Part shown: positions 1 through 6,362 of the stretch, in pieces
Layout: every line of letters starts with the position of its first letter
Numbering within the stretch: the stretch's first letter is position 1
Assembly (NCBI GenBank): GCA_012270635.1
Contig: JAAXHX010000401.1
Location: 1-8,319, forward strand
DNA from: Dehalococcoidia bacterium
GTDB lineage: Bacteria; Chloroflexota; Dehalococcoidia; Plut-88900
Reading direction: 5' to 3'
DNA: 8,319 nt
Made by a program: the position numbers and the translations under genes
The notes under the pieces: generated by a model
Told to the model about the DNA's origin: nothing
Seen by the model: only the letters and a program-made list of their open reading frames with translations
The model's database searches: none

Positions 1-1
1 C

Positions 2-2281
2 GAGACGTCCATGCCCGCTCCAACGCCCACGCCGAGGCCTGCCCCCACGCCTACGCCCATTCCTCCACCCACCTCAACCCCAAGACCCGTGCCGACGGCC
101 ACTCCCGTGCCGACGCCTACCCCCGTACCGCTATATGCCACCGCGTGGAACAGGCTTGAGAACGCCCGTTGGCTAGACCGGACCGACCCGTCCCTGGCCC
201 GGGCCATCAAATCACTCTCGTGGGTTGAGGACGGCATTGACGGTGGGGAATCCGAGGTGCTCCAAGACATTCTGTACATCGCAGTGGATAGCCGTCCGGC
301 AGTCTCGGATATCGTTGCCCTGGACTGGGTGCAGGACGGCGTTGAAGAAATGGAGGCTCAGGCTATTAAGTGGATCAACAATTTCAGCGACGGCGGAACC
401 ATCTCGTCGGTGGTGGTTCTGGGGTGGGTGCAAGACAACATCGAAGACTTGGAAGTGAAGACGATTGAGGAGTTGTCCTATATCGACTATCACGATTCAA
501 CGGTCGCTTTGGCAGTGATAGGGCTAGGGTGGGTGCAGGACGGTATCGAAGACTTGGAAGCCCAGACGATTCGGGAACTGTCCTATATAACCTACAAAGA
601 CGCGGGAGTCGCGTCCGCAGTAATAGGACTGGGGTGGATACAGGACAACATCCAGAACTTGGAGTGGCAGGCCATTGACTGGATCAATAATTTTAGTGAC
701 CCGAAGGTTGCCTTCTCGGTTGTCGGGCTGCCCTGGATAGGAGATGGCATCGAAGAACAGGAGGTTAGGACGATTAAGGAGTTGTCCTATATTGCCAATC
801 GCGATTCAAGCGTCTCCTTGTCGATTGTTGAATTGAGTTGGGTGCGGGACGGCATTGAAGGGTCAGACGCCCGGGCCATTGAAGAAATCGGATACCTTTC
901 TGCTTCAGACGCGGAGGAAACATCCCGAATCGTGGCTATGCCCTTTCTTGAAACCCTTGAACCCTCCGACATATCGGCCTTGGATTCCCTTGCCTCCCTA
1001 GCAACCTTCAGGGAGGCCGACTTCCGCCGCGTCCTCTCCCATCAAACCCTGAAAAATGGCATCAGGGATGATTGGGCGAAGATAGTCGCCACCCTGAACG
1101 GCGTGAGCAGGACCAACCCCGACCTGATAGATACCCTCTTAGACCCGAGCCAAGTCTTTCTTGATGAGCGCATCATCGACCTGCCCCTGGCCGGAGAAAT
1201 AAACCTCACCATCATCAGAACTGGGCCGGGCACTGAGCGTAGCATGGACTTGCTGGAACATGCGACACGTACGATTGAAGCGTTTATGGCAGCGCCTTTC
1301 CCCAGCAATTACGTTGGCTTATTGTTTGAAGAAGCGGTTGTTGGAAATTACGCCGGGGCCAACTTTGGCACCCACATAGCCGTGCGCCCTAAATATGACG
1401 TCGATGACGGCGGTTATGAGGCCGGGTATGCTGGCCATCTTATTGCCCACGAAGTGGCCCATTATTATTGGAACAACAGTAGAGAGTGGGTCGACGAAGG
1501 AGCTTCGGAATTCATTGGCTCCATCTCGGAGTTCGCCCGCACCGGCCAGCCGGTGGAGGCTACCAACTACCCTTGCGCCTATACCCGAACCATTGCCCAA
1601 CTGGAGAGTCTGGACCCCGAGAGAGGGGATGACGTATTCACCTGTAACTACGCCCTTGGCGAACGCCTCTTCGTAGACCTCTACCGCAATTTTGAGGACG
1701 TGAACTTCAGGCAAGGTCTGCGTAACCTCTATCTATGGTCGGCAATGGAAGACGAGGATGAAACACAGGCTGGTACGGATGTCGGCATAGACCACCTCAG
1801 GACCGCCTTCAAGGCGGTCGAAGGTATCGAGGCTGCCGTTGTCGACAAGGTAATCGCCCGCTGGTACGAAGGAATAGAGCCGTATGGAGCCTCGGTGCGG
1901 GACACCACACCGGCGAACCCTCACTTCCAAACCGTCGACGGCCGCATCGACTTGGCTTACCTGTCAGAGACCATTGAAGGAACGCCCCTAACTAGCATTT
2001 CCGCCAGGGCTGCCGATGACCAGGTTTGGCTCCGCTTGGGCTACAGCTATTCCGTGGGGTCGGTCACCGACGTACCATTGGAACTGGTGACCTACTACGA
2101 AGACGGGTTCGTGGTTGACCGCTATACCGTGTTCTTCACGGCTCAACCCGGCTACAGGGGATGGTGGTGGCTTCCGGTGGGACCCGGAGCGAACAGACTT
2201 TGGGCTACGGGCCACTACTGGGTGCACGTCTACAACGAAGGCCGAAAGCTGGTAGAGCTGGAATACGAGGTCACACCCTAG
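2..2281 (+). CDS. Exported repeat-containing zinc metallopeptidase-like protein (5' partial)
   Basis: The frame is open to the left edge. The first ATG (position 11) falls directly in a Pro/Thr-rich linker (residues 3-40 counted from that ATG), so the signal peptide or lipobox and the true start probably lie outside the window. Next come seven 33-35 residue repeats with a W[VI]xD core (about residues 71-311), a degenerate eighth unit, and a linking region. A gluzincin-like domain carries HEVAH at 480-484, followed by WVDEGASEF, where E496 or E500 could be the third zinc ligand. C522 and C545 could form a disulfide, which fits an extracytoplasmic protein. The last 115 or so residues look beta-rich. 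By analogy with MA-clan peptidases it would hydrolyse peptides outside the membrane; the substrate is unknown. The zinc-site spacing is short, so activity is not certain. It ends with TAG and has no same-strand partner close downstream. Confidence 0.85.
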   Translation, partial: ETSMPAPTPTPRPAPTPTPIPPPTSTPRPVPTATPVPTPTPVPLYATAWNRLENARWLDRTDPSLARAIKSLSWVEDGIDGGESEVLQDILYIAVDSRPAVSDIVALDWVQDGVEEMEAQAIKWINNFSDGGTISSVVVLGWVQDNIEDLEVKTIEELSYIDYHDSTVALAVIGLGWVQDGIEDLEAQTIRELSYITYKDAGVASAVIGLGWIQDNIQNLEWQAIDWINNFSDPKVAFSVVGLPWIGDGIEEQEVRTIKELSYIANRDSSVSLSIVELSWVRDGIEGSDARAIEEIGYLSASDAEETSRIVAMPFLETLEPSDISALDSLASLATFREADFRRVLSHQTLKNGIRDDWAKIVATLNGVSRTNPDLIDTLLDPSQVFLDERIIDLPLAGEINLTIIRTGPGTERSMDLLEHATRTIEAFMAAPFPSNYVGLLFEEAVVGNYAGANFGTHIAVRPKYDVDDGGYEAGYAGHLIAHEVAHYYWNNSREWVDEGASEFIGSISEFARTGQPVEATNYPCAYTRTIAQLESLDPERGDDVFTCNYALGERLFVDLYRNFEDVNFRQGLRNLYLWSAMEDEDETQAGTDVGIDHLRTAFKAVEGIEAAVVDKVIARWYEGIEPYGASVRDTTPANPHFQTVDGRIDLAYLSETIEGTPLTSISARAADDQVWLRLGYSYSVGSVTDVPLELVTYYEDGFVVDRYTVFFTAQPGYRGWWWLPVGPGANRLWATGHYWVHVYNEGRKLVELEYEVTP
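221..943 (+). repeat. Coding tandem repeats: seven W[VI]xD units, with a 309-bp super-repeat
   Basis: Units begin at Trp 71, 106, 139, 174, 209, 242 and 277 (numbered from the ATG at 11), so spacings are 35, 33, 35, 35, 33 and 35 residues. The two 33-residue units share the motif WINNFSD. Units 2-4 and 5-7 are therefore in register at exactly 103 residues (309 bp), a higher-order duplication (bases 326-634 and 635-943). By eye, units 3 and 4 match at 26 of 35 residues. Units 2/5 match at about 18 of 33 and units 3/6 at about 18 of 35. The alternation of two amphipathic stretches per unit suggests an alpha-solenoid; that fold is inference. Confidence 0.85.
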
Positions 2282-2338
2282 CCTAGTGAACCGGCTGGGG
2301 TACCGGGGGGCGGCCCATACGGCAGATCCGCCTCCGGT

Positions 2339-2436
2339 TCCTGTGATGTTTGACAAGGTCTGGGGTTTTGAGTAGCTTTATCACAACCTCCCACCTTACT
2401 AGGGGGAGAAATAGGGTTTATCCGGTGATGTTTGAC
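2339..2436 (+). repeat. Pair of 16-nt direct repeats upstream of hicBA
   Basis: TCCTGTGATGTTTGAC (2339-2354) recurs as TCCGGTGATGTTTGAC (2421-2436), 15 of 16 identical and 82 bp apart. Each copy ends in a -35-like TTTGAC, and the first continues to a perfect TTGACA (2350-2355), though no good -10 follows either at normal spacing. They flank a small GC hairpin and precede the hicB start by 65 bp. They could be operator half-sites, a local duplication, or the remains of mobile-element ends. The sequence does not decide between these. Confidence 0.55.
2388..2408. other. GC hairpin between the direct repeats
   Basis: CTCCC-A-CC pairs with GG-GGGAG around a TTACTA loop, giving seven base pairs with one bulged A. 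Neither strand has the T-run of an intrinsic terminator after it, so it is listed only as a possible RNA or DNA structure, perhaps slowing read-through from the peptidase gene. Confidence 0.35.
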
Positions 2437-2489
2437 GCTATGATCACTGCAAAAGCAATAGAAACATTCCGCCCATACTCTTCAGCGCC

Positions 2490-2494
2490 GGGAG
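2490..2494 (+). promoter_or_regulatory. Ribosome binding site of hicB
   Basis: GGGAG lies seven bases before the ATG at 2502. It is the clearest Shine-Dalgarno in the window and fixes the hicB start. Confidence 0.65.
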
Positions 2495-2501
2495 CACATA
2501 C

Positions 2502-2747
2502 ATGATAGCGAGAATTCCCGTGTTGCTGGAGCCCCAGCCCGAAGGGGGGTACACCGTTACTTCTCCCTTACTACCCGAGCTAATAACGGAGGGCGACACC
2601 ATTTCTGAGGCGCTGGCAAACGTCGAAGACGCTTTTGCAGCAGTTGTGGAAGTCTACAAGGATATGAGTCGTCCGCTGCCCCCCAGCATATATGTAGACG
2701 ATGGCGACGGTCCCGTGTCTGTAGAGACCGTCGTTTCCACTCCGTGA
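2502..2747 (+). CDS. hicB: HicB-family antitoxin, short form
   Basis: This 81-residue protein has the HicB fold signature: an N-terminal strand (IPVLLEPQPEGGYTVTSP), then LPELITEGDTISEALANVEDA, which leads into a helix. HicB proteins fold like a partial RNase H and bind and block the HicA toxin. Many family members add a C-terminal helix-turn-helix or ribbon-helix-helix for autoregulation. Here the chain ends after a short acidic, Val-rich tail (YVDDGDGPVSVETVV), so no DNA-binding domain is visible. The gene precedes and overlaps the toxin gene by four bases, which implies translational coupling. An orphan HicB-like protein is the main alternative, but the HicA-like downstream gene makes a pair more likely. 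Confidence 0.8.
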   Translation: MIARIPVLLEPQPEGGYTVTSPLLPELITEGDTISEALANVEDAFAAVVEVYKDMSRPLPPSIYVDDGDGPVSVETVVSTP

Positions 2748-2956
2748 GGTACAGAGAGGCTTCCCGCAAGCTGACGAGGCTGGGGTGCTACGAGGTTCCA
2801 AGAAGGAGCGGGGGTTCTCACCGGAAATGGTTCAATCCCCTATCTGAGAAAGACGCTGTTTTGCCCGACCGCAGAGGGCGTGATCTGAAGATCGGCACCC
2901 TGCGCTCGGCTATCCGTCAACTGGGCATCGACTGGCAAGAGTTTCTTGACGCATAG
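2744..2956 (+). CDS. hicA: HicA-family mRNA interferase toxin
   Basis: This 70-residue basic protein matches HicA across its length. An N-terminal REASRKLTRLGCYEV helix-strand leads to the GGSHRKW signature with His26, the residue corresponding to the catalytic histidine of HicA. A PDRRGRDLKIGTLRSAIRQLGI segment then matches the usual strand plus 'IGTL..I..qLGI' end of the family. HicA has a dsRBD-like fold and cleaves mRNA and tmRNA to arrest translation until HicB neutralises it. The start is GTG at 2744, sharing GTGA with the hicB stop and lacking its own ribosome site, so its output probably depends on hicB translation. The antitoxin-first order is the reverse of the best-studied E. coli hicAB but is seen elsewhere. 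Confidence 0.82.
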   Translation: MRYREASRKLTRLGCYEVPRRSGGSHRKWFNPLSEKDAVLPDRRGRDLKIGTLRSAIRQLGIDWQEFLDA

Positions 2957-3015
2957 CACAGGCTACGAAGGGAATTGCCCTCCCGACTACTTACAGCATC
3001 GCAAAGCCCGCTAGC

Positions 3016-4959
3016 CTAAGGCCGGCCCGCTTCCGGCTCCAGGGGTGGGGTGTCGGGGGTCGGGGCCCGATGCTCGCGCGCCGGCGCATCCTTCTCCTTC
3101 TCGGCGACGGGCGGGGGCGCCTTGGCCGCCACAACGGCCGGCACCACCACCGATAGGTTGGCGACGGGGTCGGCGTCGAAGGCAGCGTCCAGGTCGTCGC
3201 CGTCCAGGGTCTCGACCTGGATGACGTACTCGGCCAGCTGCGCCAGCTTCACCTTGTTGACGATGAGGATGTCCCGGGCCGTGTTCTCGGCGGCACGGAT
3301 CAGGTCCCGGATCTCCTTGTCTATGCTGACGGCGATCTCTTCGCTGTAGTTGCGCTGCTCCGACAACTCCTTGCCGAGGAAGACCAGCTCTTCCTTGTGC
3401 CCGAAGGTCCGGGGCCCGAGGTTGTCGCTCATCCCGTACTCGGTGACCATGCGCCGTGCCAGCTTGGTCGCGTGCTCCAGATCGTTGGAGGCGCCGGTGG
3501 TGATCTCGTCGAAAGTCAGGGCCTCGGCCACCCGCCCCCCGAGGGCCGTGGCCAGCATGGCCTTGAACTGGGAGCGGCTGTACAGGTACCGGTCCTCGGC
3601 GGGGAGAAGACGAGTGTAGCCGCCCATGCCCCCCCGGGCCACGATGGATATCTTGTGCACGGCGTCGGAGTGCTCCATCATCCGGGCCACCAGCGCGTGC
3701 CCGACCTCGTGGTAGGCGGTGATCGCCTTTTCCTTTACGCTGATGAGCCTGCTCTTGCGCTCCGGCCCGGCGATGACCCGGTCGATGGCCTCTTCGACCT
3801 GGCGGGTGGTGATGGTCTTCTCGCTGTGCCGGGCGGCGAGGATCGCCGCCTCGTTGACCAGGTTGGCGAGGTCTGCGCCGCTGAACCCGGGAGTCTGCTT
3901 GGCCAGCACTTCCAGGTTCACGTCCTCGGCCATGGGCTTGCCCTTGGAGTGGACGGCCAGGATCTCCCGCCTGCCGTGGATGTCGGGCAGGTCCAGGACG
4001 ACGCGCCGGTCGAAGCGGCCGGGCCTCAACAGGGCGGGGTCCAGGATGTCGGGGCGGTTGGTGGCGGCGAGGACGATGACATTGGTGGACGAGTCGAACC
4101 CGTCCATCTCCACCAGTATCTGGTTCAGGGTCTGCTCCCGCTCGTCGTGCCCCCCCCCGAGCCCCGCGCCCCGGTGCCGTCCCACCGCGTCGATCTCATC
4201 CACGAACACGATGCACGGGGAGTTGCGCTTGGCCTGATCGAACAGGTCCCGGACGCGGGAGGCGCCCACGCCCACGAACATTTCCACGAACTCGCTGCCG
4301 CTTATGGAGAAGAAGGGGACGCCTGCCTCTCCCGCCACGGCCCGGCTGAGCAGGGTCTTGCCCGTGCCCGGGGACCCGACCAGCAGCACCCCCCTCGGGA
4401 CTCGCGCCCCCAGGGCCGAGAATTTCTCCGGGAAGCGGAGGAACTCCACCACCTCCTGCAGGTCCTGCTTAGCTTCCTCCACGCCGGCCACGTCCAGGAA
4501 GGTGACGGTGGACTTGTTCCCCACGAACATGCGGGCCCGGCTCCTGCCGAAGCCCAAGGCCTGGTTGCTGCCTCCCTGGGCCTGCCGGAGCAGGAAGAGG
4601 AGCACCGCGCCGAAGAAGATCAGGGGCAGGAAGTTCAGGAACAGCCCGAATAGGCTGCTTAGCTGGCTCTTCTGCTTGACCCGGATGCTGGGCGGCCCAT
4701 CCCCGATGTCGACCCCGTTGTTGGCCAGGGTCTCCACGATGCTGGAGCCCGATTCCTTCCGGGACTCGTAGCGCTTATCGTCGAGCGCCGTGACCGTGAG
4801 CTTGTCCCCATCAACCTCTATCTCCTTGATCTGCCCCTTCTGGGCCATCGCGATCACCTCGGAGAGGTCTATGTCCTCGGCGCCGGAGGGTTGGAACAGT
4901 GTGAAGACAATCGCCACTATCGCGACGATGATGATGAGATAGATGAAGCTGCTTCTCAT
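3016..4959 (-). CDS. ftsH: ATP-dependent zinc metalloprotease FtsH
   Basis: This is a membrane-anchored AAA+ protease that extracts and degrades misfolded membrane and regulatory proteins. Counting from the ATG at 4959 (647 residues): TM1 about 5-22, a periplasmic or external domain, and TM2 about 105-124. Walker A is GSPGTGKT (195-202), the pore loop FVGVGA (228-233), Walker [10 protein letters not shown] (250-258), and the arginine-finger region RPGRFDR (312-318). The zinc site is HEVGH (417-421), with D493 in [12 protein letters not shown] as third ligand. The last 45 or so residues are Ala/Pro/Glu-rich and presumably disordered. The frame stays open to a TTG at 4992, but that codon overlaps the -10 box, so the ATG at 4959 is preferred. 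A GGGGG about 12 bases before it is a modest ribosome site. Length and motifs are normal for the family. Confidence 0.97.
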   Translation of the reverse strand: MRSSFIYLIIIVAIVAIVFTLFQPSGAEDIDLSEVIAMAQKGQIKEIEVDGDKLTVTALDDKRYESRKESGSSIVETLANNGVDIGDGPPSIRVKQKSQLSSLFGLFLNFLPLIFFGAVLLFLLRQAQGGSNQALGFGRSRARMFVGNKSTVTFLDVAGVEEAKQDLQEVVEFLRFPEKFSALGARVPRGVLLVGSPGTGKTLLSRAVAGEAGVPFFSISGSEFVEMFVGVGASRVRDLFDQAKRNSPCIVFVDEIDAVGRHRGAGLGGGHDEREQTLNQILVEMDGFDSSTNVIVLAATNRPDILDPALLRPGRFDRRVVLDLPDIHGRREILAVHSKGKPMAEDVNLEVLAKQTPGFSGADLANLVNEAAILAARHSEKTITTRQVEEAIDRVIAGPERKSRLISVKEKAITAYHEVGHALVARMMEHSDAVHKISIVARGGMGGYTRLLPAEDRYLYSRSQFKAMLATALGGRVAEALTFDEITTGASNDLEHATKLARRMVTEYGMSDNLGPRTFGHKEELVFLGKELSEQRNYSEEIAVSIDKEIRDLIRAAENTARDILIVNKVKLAQLAEYVIQVETLDGDDLDAAFDADPVANLSVVVPAVVAAKAPPPVAEKEKDAPAREHRAPTPDTPPLEPEAGRP

Positions 4960-4991
4960 GACCTGGGCTTTCCCCCTGTGCCTCCAAGGCA

Positions 4992-5022
4992 ATTATATAT
5001 CATGAAAGGCGCGCAGTGTCGA
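4992..5022 (-). promoter_or_regulatory. Sigma-70-type promoter of ftsH
   Basis: On the minus strand, TCGACA (5017-5022, five of six to consensus) is followed by TATAAT (4992-4997, perfect) at a 19-base spacing. An overlapping TATATA gives 17. Transcription would begin near 4985, leaving a leader of about 26 bases before the ATG at 4959. Confidence 0.6.
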
Positions 5023-5034
5023 AGGCCGGGTCGT

Positions 5035-5063
5035 TTGTGCCGCCCCTTGGCCTGTAATATACT
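5035..5063 (+). promoter_or_regulatory. Candidate promoter of the greA fusion gene
   Basis: TATACT (5058-5063, five of six) lies 17 bases after a weak TTGTGC (5035-5040). It points rightward, divergent from the ftsH promoter, and would give a leader of about 160 bases containing two hairpins. The poor -35 keeps confidence low. Confidence 0.35.
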
Positions 5064-5094
5064 TGTTCCAAAGCGGTTGTCGCGGAAACTCCCG

Positions 5095-5122
5095 CTCACC
5101 CTGAACCTGTCGAAGGGTCGAG
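5095..5122. repeat. Short interspersed palindromic (REP-like) element
   Basis: The stretch holds CTCACCCT and AGGGTCGAG, which pair apart from one unpaired base, around GAACCTGTCGA. Sequences of the type CCCTGA(A/G)CCTGTCGAAGGG are, to my recollection, dispersed intergenic repeats in many environmental bacterial genomes. Only one copy is seen here. It lies in the leader of the greA fusion if the promoter call is right. Confidence 0.5.
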
Positions 5123-5185
5123 CGGCATGGGTGTCCGGCCCCTTGGCGACAGATGGTCCGCAATCCTAGGCAGGTGGAGTCGAAC

Positions 5186-5203
5186 GGCCCCCGGAACCGG
5201 GCC
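5186..5203. other. Perfect GC hairpin in the leader of the greA fusion gene
   Basis: CCCGG-AA-CCGGG (5190-5201) is a perfect inverted repeat. The alternative pairing GGCCC/GGGCC uses the outer bases 5186-5203. No T-run follows, and it ends about 30 bases before the ATG at 5233. It could be a leader structure; no function is shown. Confidence 0.35.
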
Positions 5204-5232
5204 TCGGTTAGCAACGCAAGCGGGAATGGAGC

Positions 5233-6030
5233 ATGGATAACGCTATTGGACTGAGTTTGGATGCCCTGGCAAACCAGTTCCTCGAAAGTCTCACCCAGAA
5301 GAAACGACAGAAGATGGAACCGGCGGTGTCCGAATTCGTCAGGTGGTTCGGAAAGGACCGCCCGGTGGAAAAGATCACCGGCCAGGAAGTCGAGCGTTAT
5401 GCCCAGGACCTGAGCATAGCGGCAGCGACGAAAAGCTCGCCTCACGTGCGGGCTTTTTTGAATTATGCCCACAAGCAGGGCATCTTCTCCATCAGCCTCG
5501 CCCCGAGCTTTCGGGTCAGGAAGTCGACGGTCTCGGCCAAGGAAGGCCCCAAGCGCGAGAGGGTGGTATCCCAGCTCACCGCCGAGGGGATCGGAAGAGT
5601 CCAGACCGAGATCTCGGAGTTGAAGTCCAGGCGCCCGGCCCTCGCCGAGGCCATCCACAAGGCCGCGGCGGACAAGGACTTCCGGGAGAACGCACCCCTG
5701 GAGGCGGCGAAAGAGGACCAGGGCCGCGTCGAGTCCCGCATCATGGAGCTGGAAGCGTTGCTGCGCTCCGCCGAGGTGCTGAAGGAAGACCAGGCCCGCA
5801 GCGGCTCCAGGGTCGCCATAGGCCGGACCATAGCCCTGGAGAACCTGGCCAACGGCAACAAGGTGCAGTACAAGTTGGTATCGCCCAGCGAGGCCAAGCT
5901 CTCAGAGGGGAAGATATCCATCGCGTCGCCGGTGGGCAAGGCCGTCCTGGGCAAATCGGGCGGCGACGAGGTGGTTGTAGTCGCCCCCGCCGGCGCCCTC
6001 CGCTTCCGCATCCTGCAAATCGTCTCCTGA
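5233..6030 (+). CDS. greA: GreA transcript-cleavage factor with N-terminal recombinase-type SAM-like domain
   Basis: The 265-residue protein joins two domains. Residues 110-265 are a full-length GreA. A coiled-coil hairpin (about 115-185) carries D149 and E152 in DKDFRENAP at its tip, matching the acidic pair that GreA inserts into the RNA polymerase secondary channel to stimulate cleavage of backtracked RNA. A C-terminal domain follows, with RVAIGRTIAL, then SPVGKAVLGKSGGDEV. Residues 7-100 resemble the helical core-binding (SAM-like) N-terminal domain of phage-integrase/XerC-type recombinases: a FLESL...FVRWFG stretch, then ITGQEVERYAQDL and FLNYAHKQGI. The catalytic recombinase domain is absent. 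GreA is usually about 155-160 residues, so the extra 105 or so are an addition. The ATG at 5233 has GGGA seven bases upstream. The gene is divergent from ftsH. The GreA part is very secure; the N-terminal call is moderate. Confidence 0.9.
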   Translation: MDNAIGLSLDALANQFLESLTQKKRQKMEPAVSEFVRWFGKDRPVEKITGQEVERYAQDLSIAAATKSSPHVRAFLNYAHKQGIFSISLAPSFRVRKSTVSAKEGPKRERVVSQLTAEGIGRVQTEISELKSRRPALAEAIHKAAADKDFRENAPLEAAKEDQGRVESRIMELEALLRSAEVLKEDQARSGSRVAIGRTIALENLANGNKVQYKLVSPSEAKLSEGKISIASPVGKAVLGKSGGDEVVVVAPAGALRFRILQIVS

Positions 6031-6069
6031 GCGGACGGCATACGGTTAAAAGAGAAACGGAACTTTACG

Positions 6070-6288
6070 ATGGTCGCCATAGCATCTGACGATGGCCGTT
6101 TCGGGAACTTGGAAGGTCGGGTAGCTGAACAATCGGCTGGCATTCAAGACATCCGATCCGCGGTAAGGGAGCTAAGCGGCCGGATAGATCGAGTCAATGC
6201 CCGGATTGACCGCCTGTTTCTGGCAATCCTCGGAATAGGCGCTGCGCAAATCGCTCTCCTTCTGTCTATCGTCATTAGGAACGGCTAG
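6070..6288 (+). CDS. Small coiled-coil protein with C-terminal membrane anchor
   Basis: This protein has 72 residues. Residues about 10-48 are a hydrophilic helix with heptad-like spacing (LEGRVAEQSAGIQDI, then LSGRIDRVNARIDRL). Residues about 49-68 form one hydrophobic membrane segment (FLAILGIGAAQIALLLSIVI), and the chain ends RNG. Small 'coiled coil then one TM' proteins are common hypotheticals in bacteria, and no specific function can be assigned. The tail topology suggests the coiled coil faces the cytoplasm and may oligomerise. It starts 39 bases after the greA fusion on the same strand, so co-transcription is possible, but the ribosome site is weak (GGAA before the ATG). Homologues elsewhere sit in unrelated contexts, so a link to greA or the nuclease is only a guess. 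Confidence 0.65.
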   Translation: MVAIASDDGRFGNLEGRVAEQSAGIQDIRSAVRELSGRIDRVNARIDRLFLAILGIGAAQIALLLSIVIRNG

Positions 6289-6327
6289 TGCCGGATAGGG
6301 CGTCATATAGGCCTAAACTAAAGTAAG

Positions 6328-6355
6328 TTACCTCGGCTCTGTTAAGCTTTATACC
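6328..6355 (+). promoter_or_regulatory. Candidate promoter of the HsdR-like nuclease gene
   Basis: TATACC (6350-6355) follows a weak TTACCT (6328-6333) by 16 bases. Only seven bases separate the -10 from the ATG at 6363. If real, transcription would start at or next to the start codon, giving a leaderless mRNA, which fits the lack of any Shine-Dalgarno here. Confidence 0.25.
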
Positions 6356-6362
6356 AAGAGTA

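Noticed and set aside
2969..2983. AGGG-AATTG-CCCT hairpin between hicA and ftsH as a bidirectional terminator
   Set aside because: It is only four base pairs with no T-run on either side, too weak to call.
3397..4653. Long plus-strand frame (418 codons) opposite ftsH
   Set aside because: It lies wholly antisense to an unmistakable FtsH. Its His/Gly/Pro-rich composition is what GC-rich third positions give on the opposite strand, and no domain or start signal is visible.
5176..5185. GGAGTCGAAC, the reverse complement of a tRNA/tmRNA T-loop-like GTTCGACTCC, considered as a tRNA fragment or attachment site
   Set aside because: The flanking bases on the minus strand (GGCCG before, CCACC after) do not form a T-stem, and no acceptor or anticodon arm can be found.
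5233..5540. Reading the 5233 gene as a genuine Xer/integrase recombinase pseudogene upstream of a separate greA
   Set aside because: There is one uninterrupted frame with no stop, frameshift or recombinase catalytic residues. The GreA part has no good separate ATG with a ribosome site at its start, so a fusion is the simpler reading.
4993..5658. Minus-strand frame covering the ftsH/greA intergenic region
   Set aside because: It runs through the ftsH promoter and antisense to the greA fusion, with no recognisable domain.
5343..6089. Overlapping plus-strand frame inside the greA fusion gene, and the minus-strand frame at 5463-6143
   Set aside because: Both are low-complexity shadows of the fusion gene. 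The GreA motifs are only in the 5233-6030 frame.
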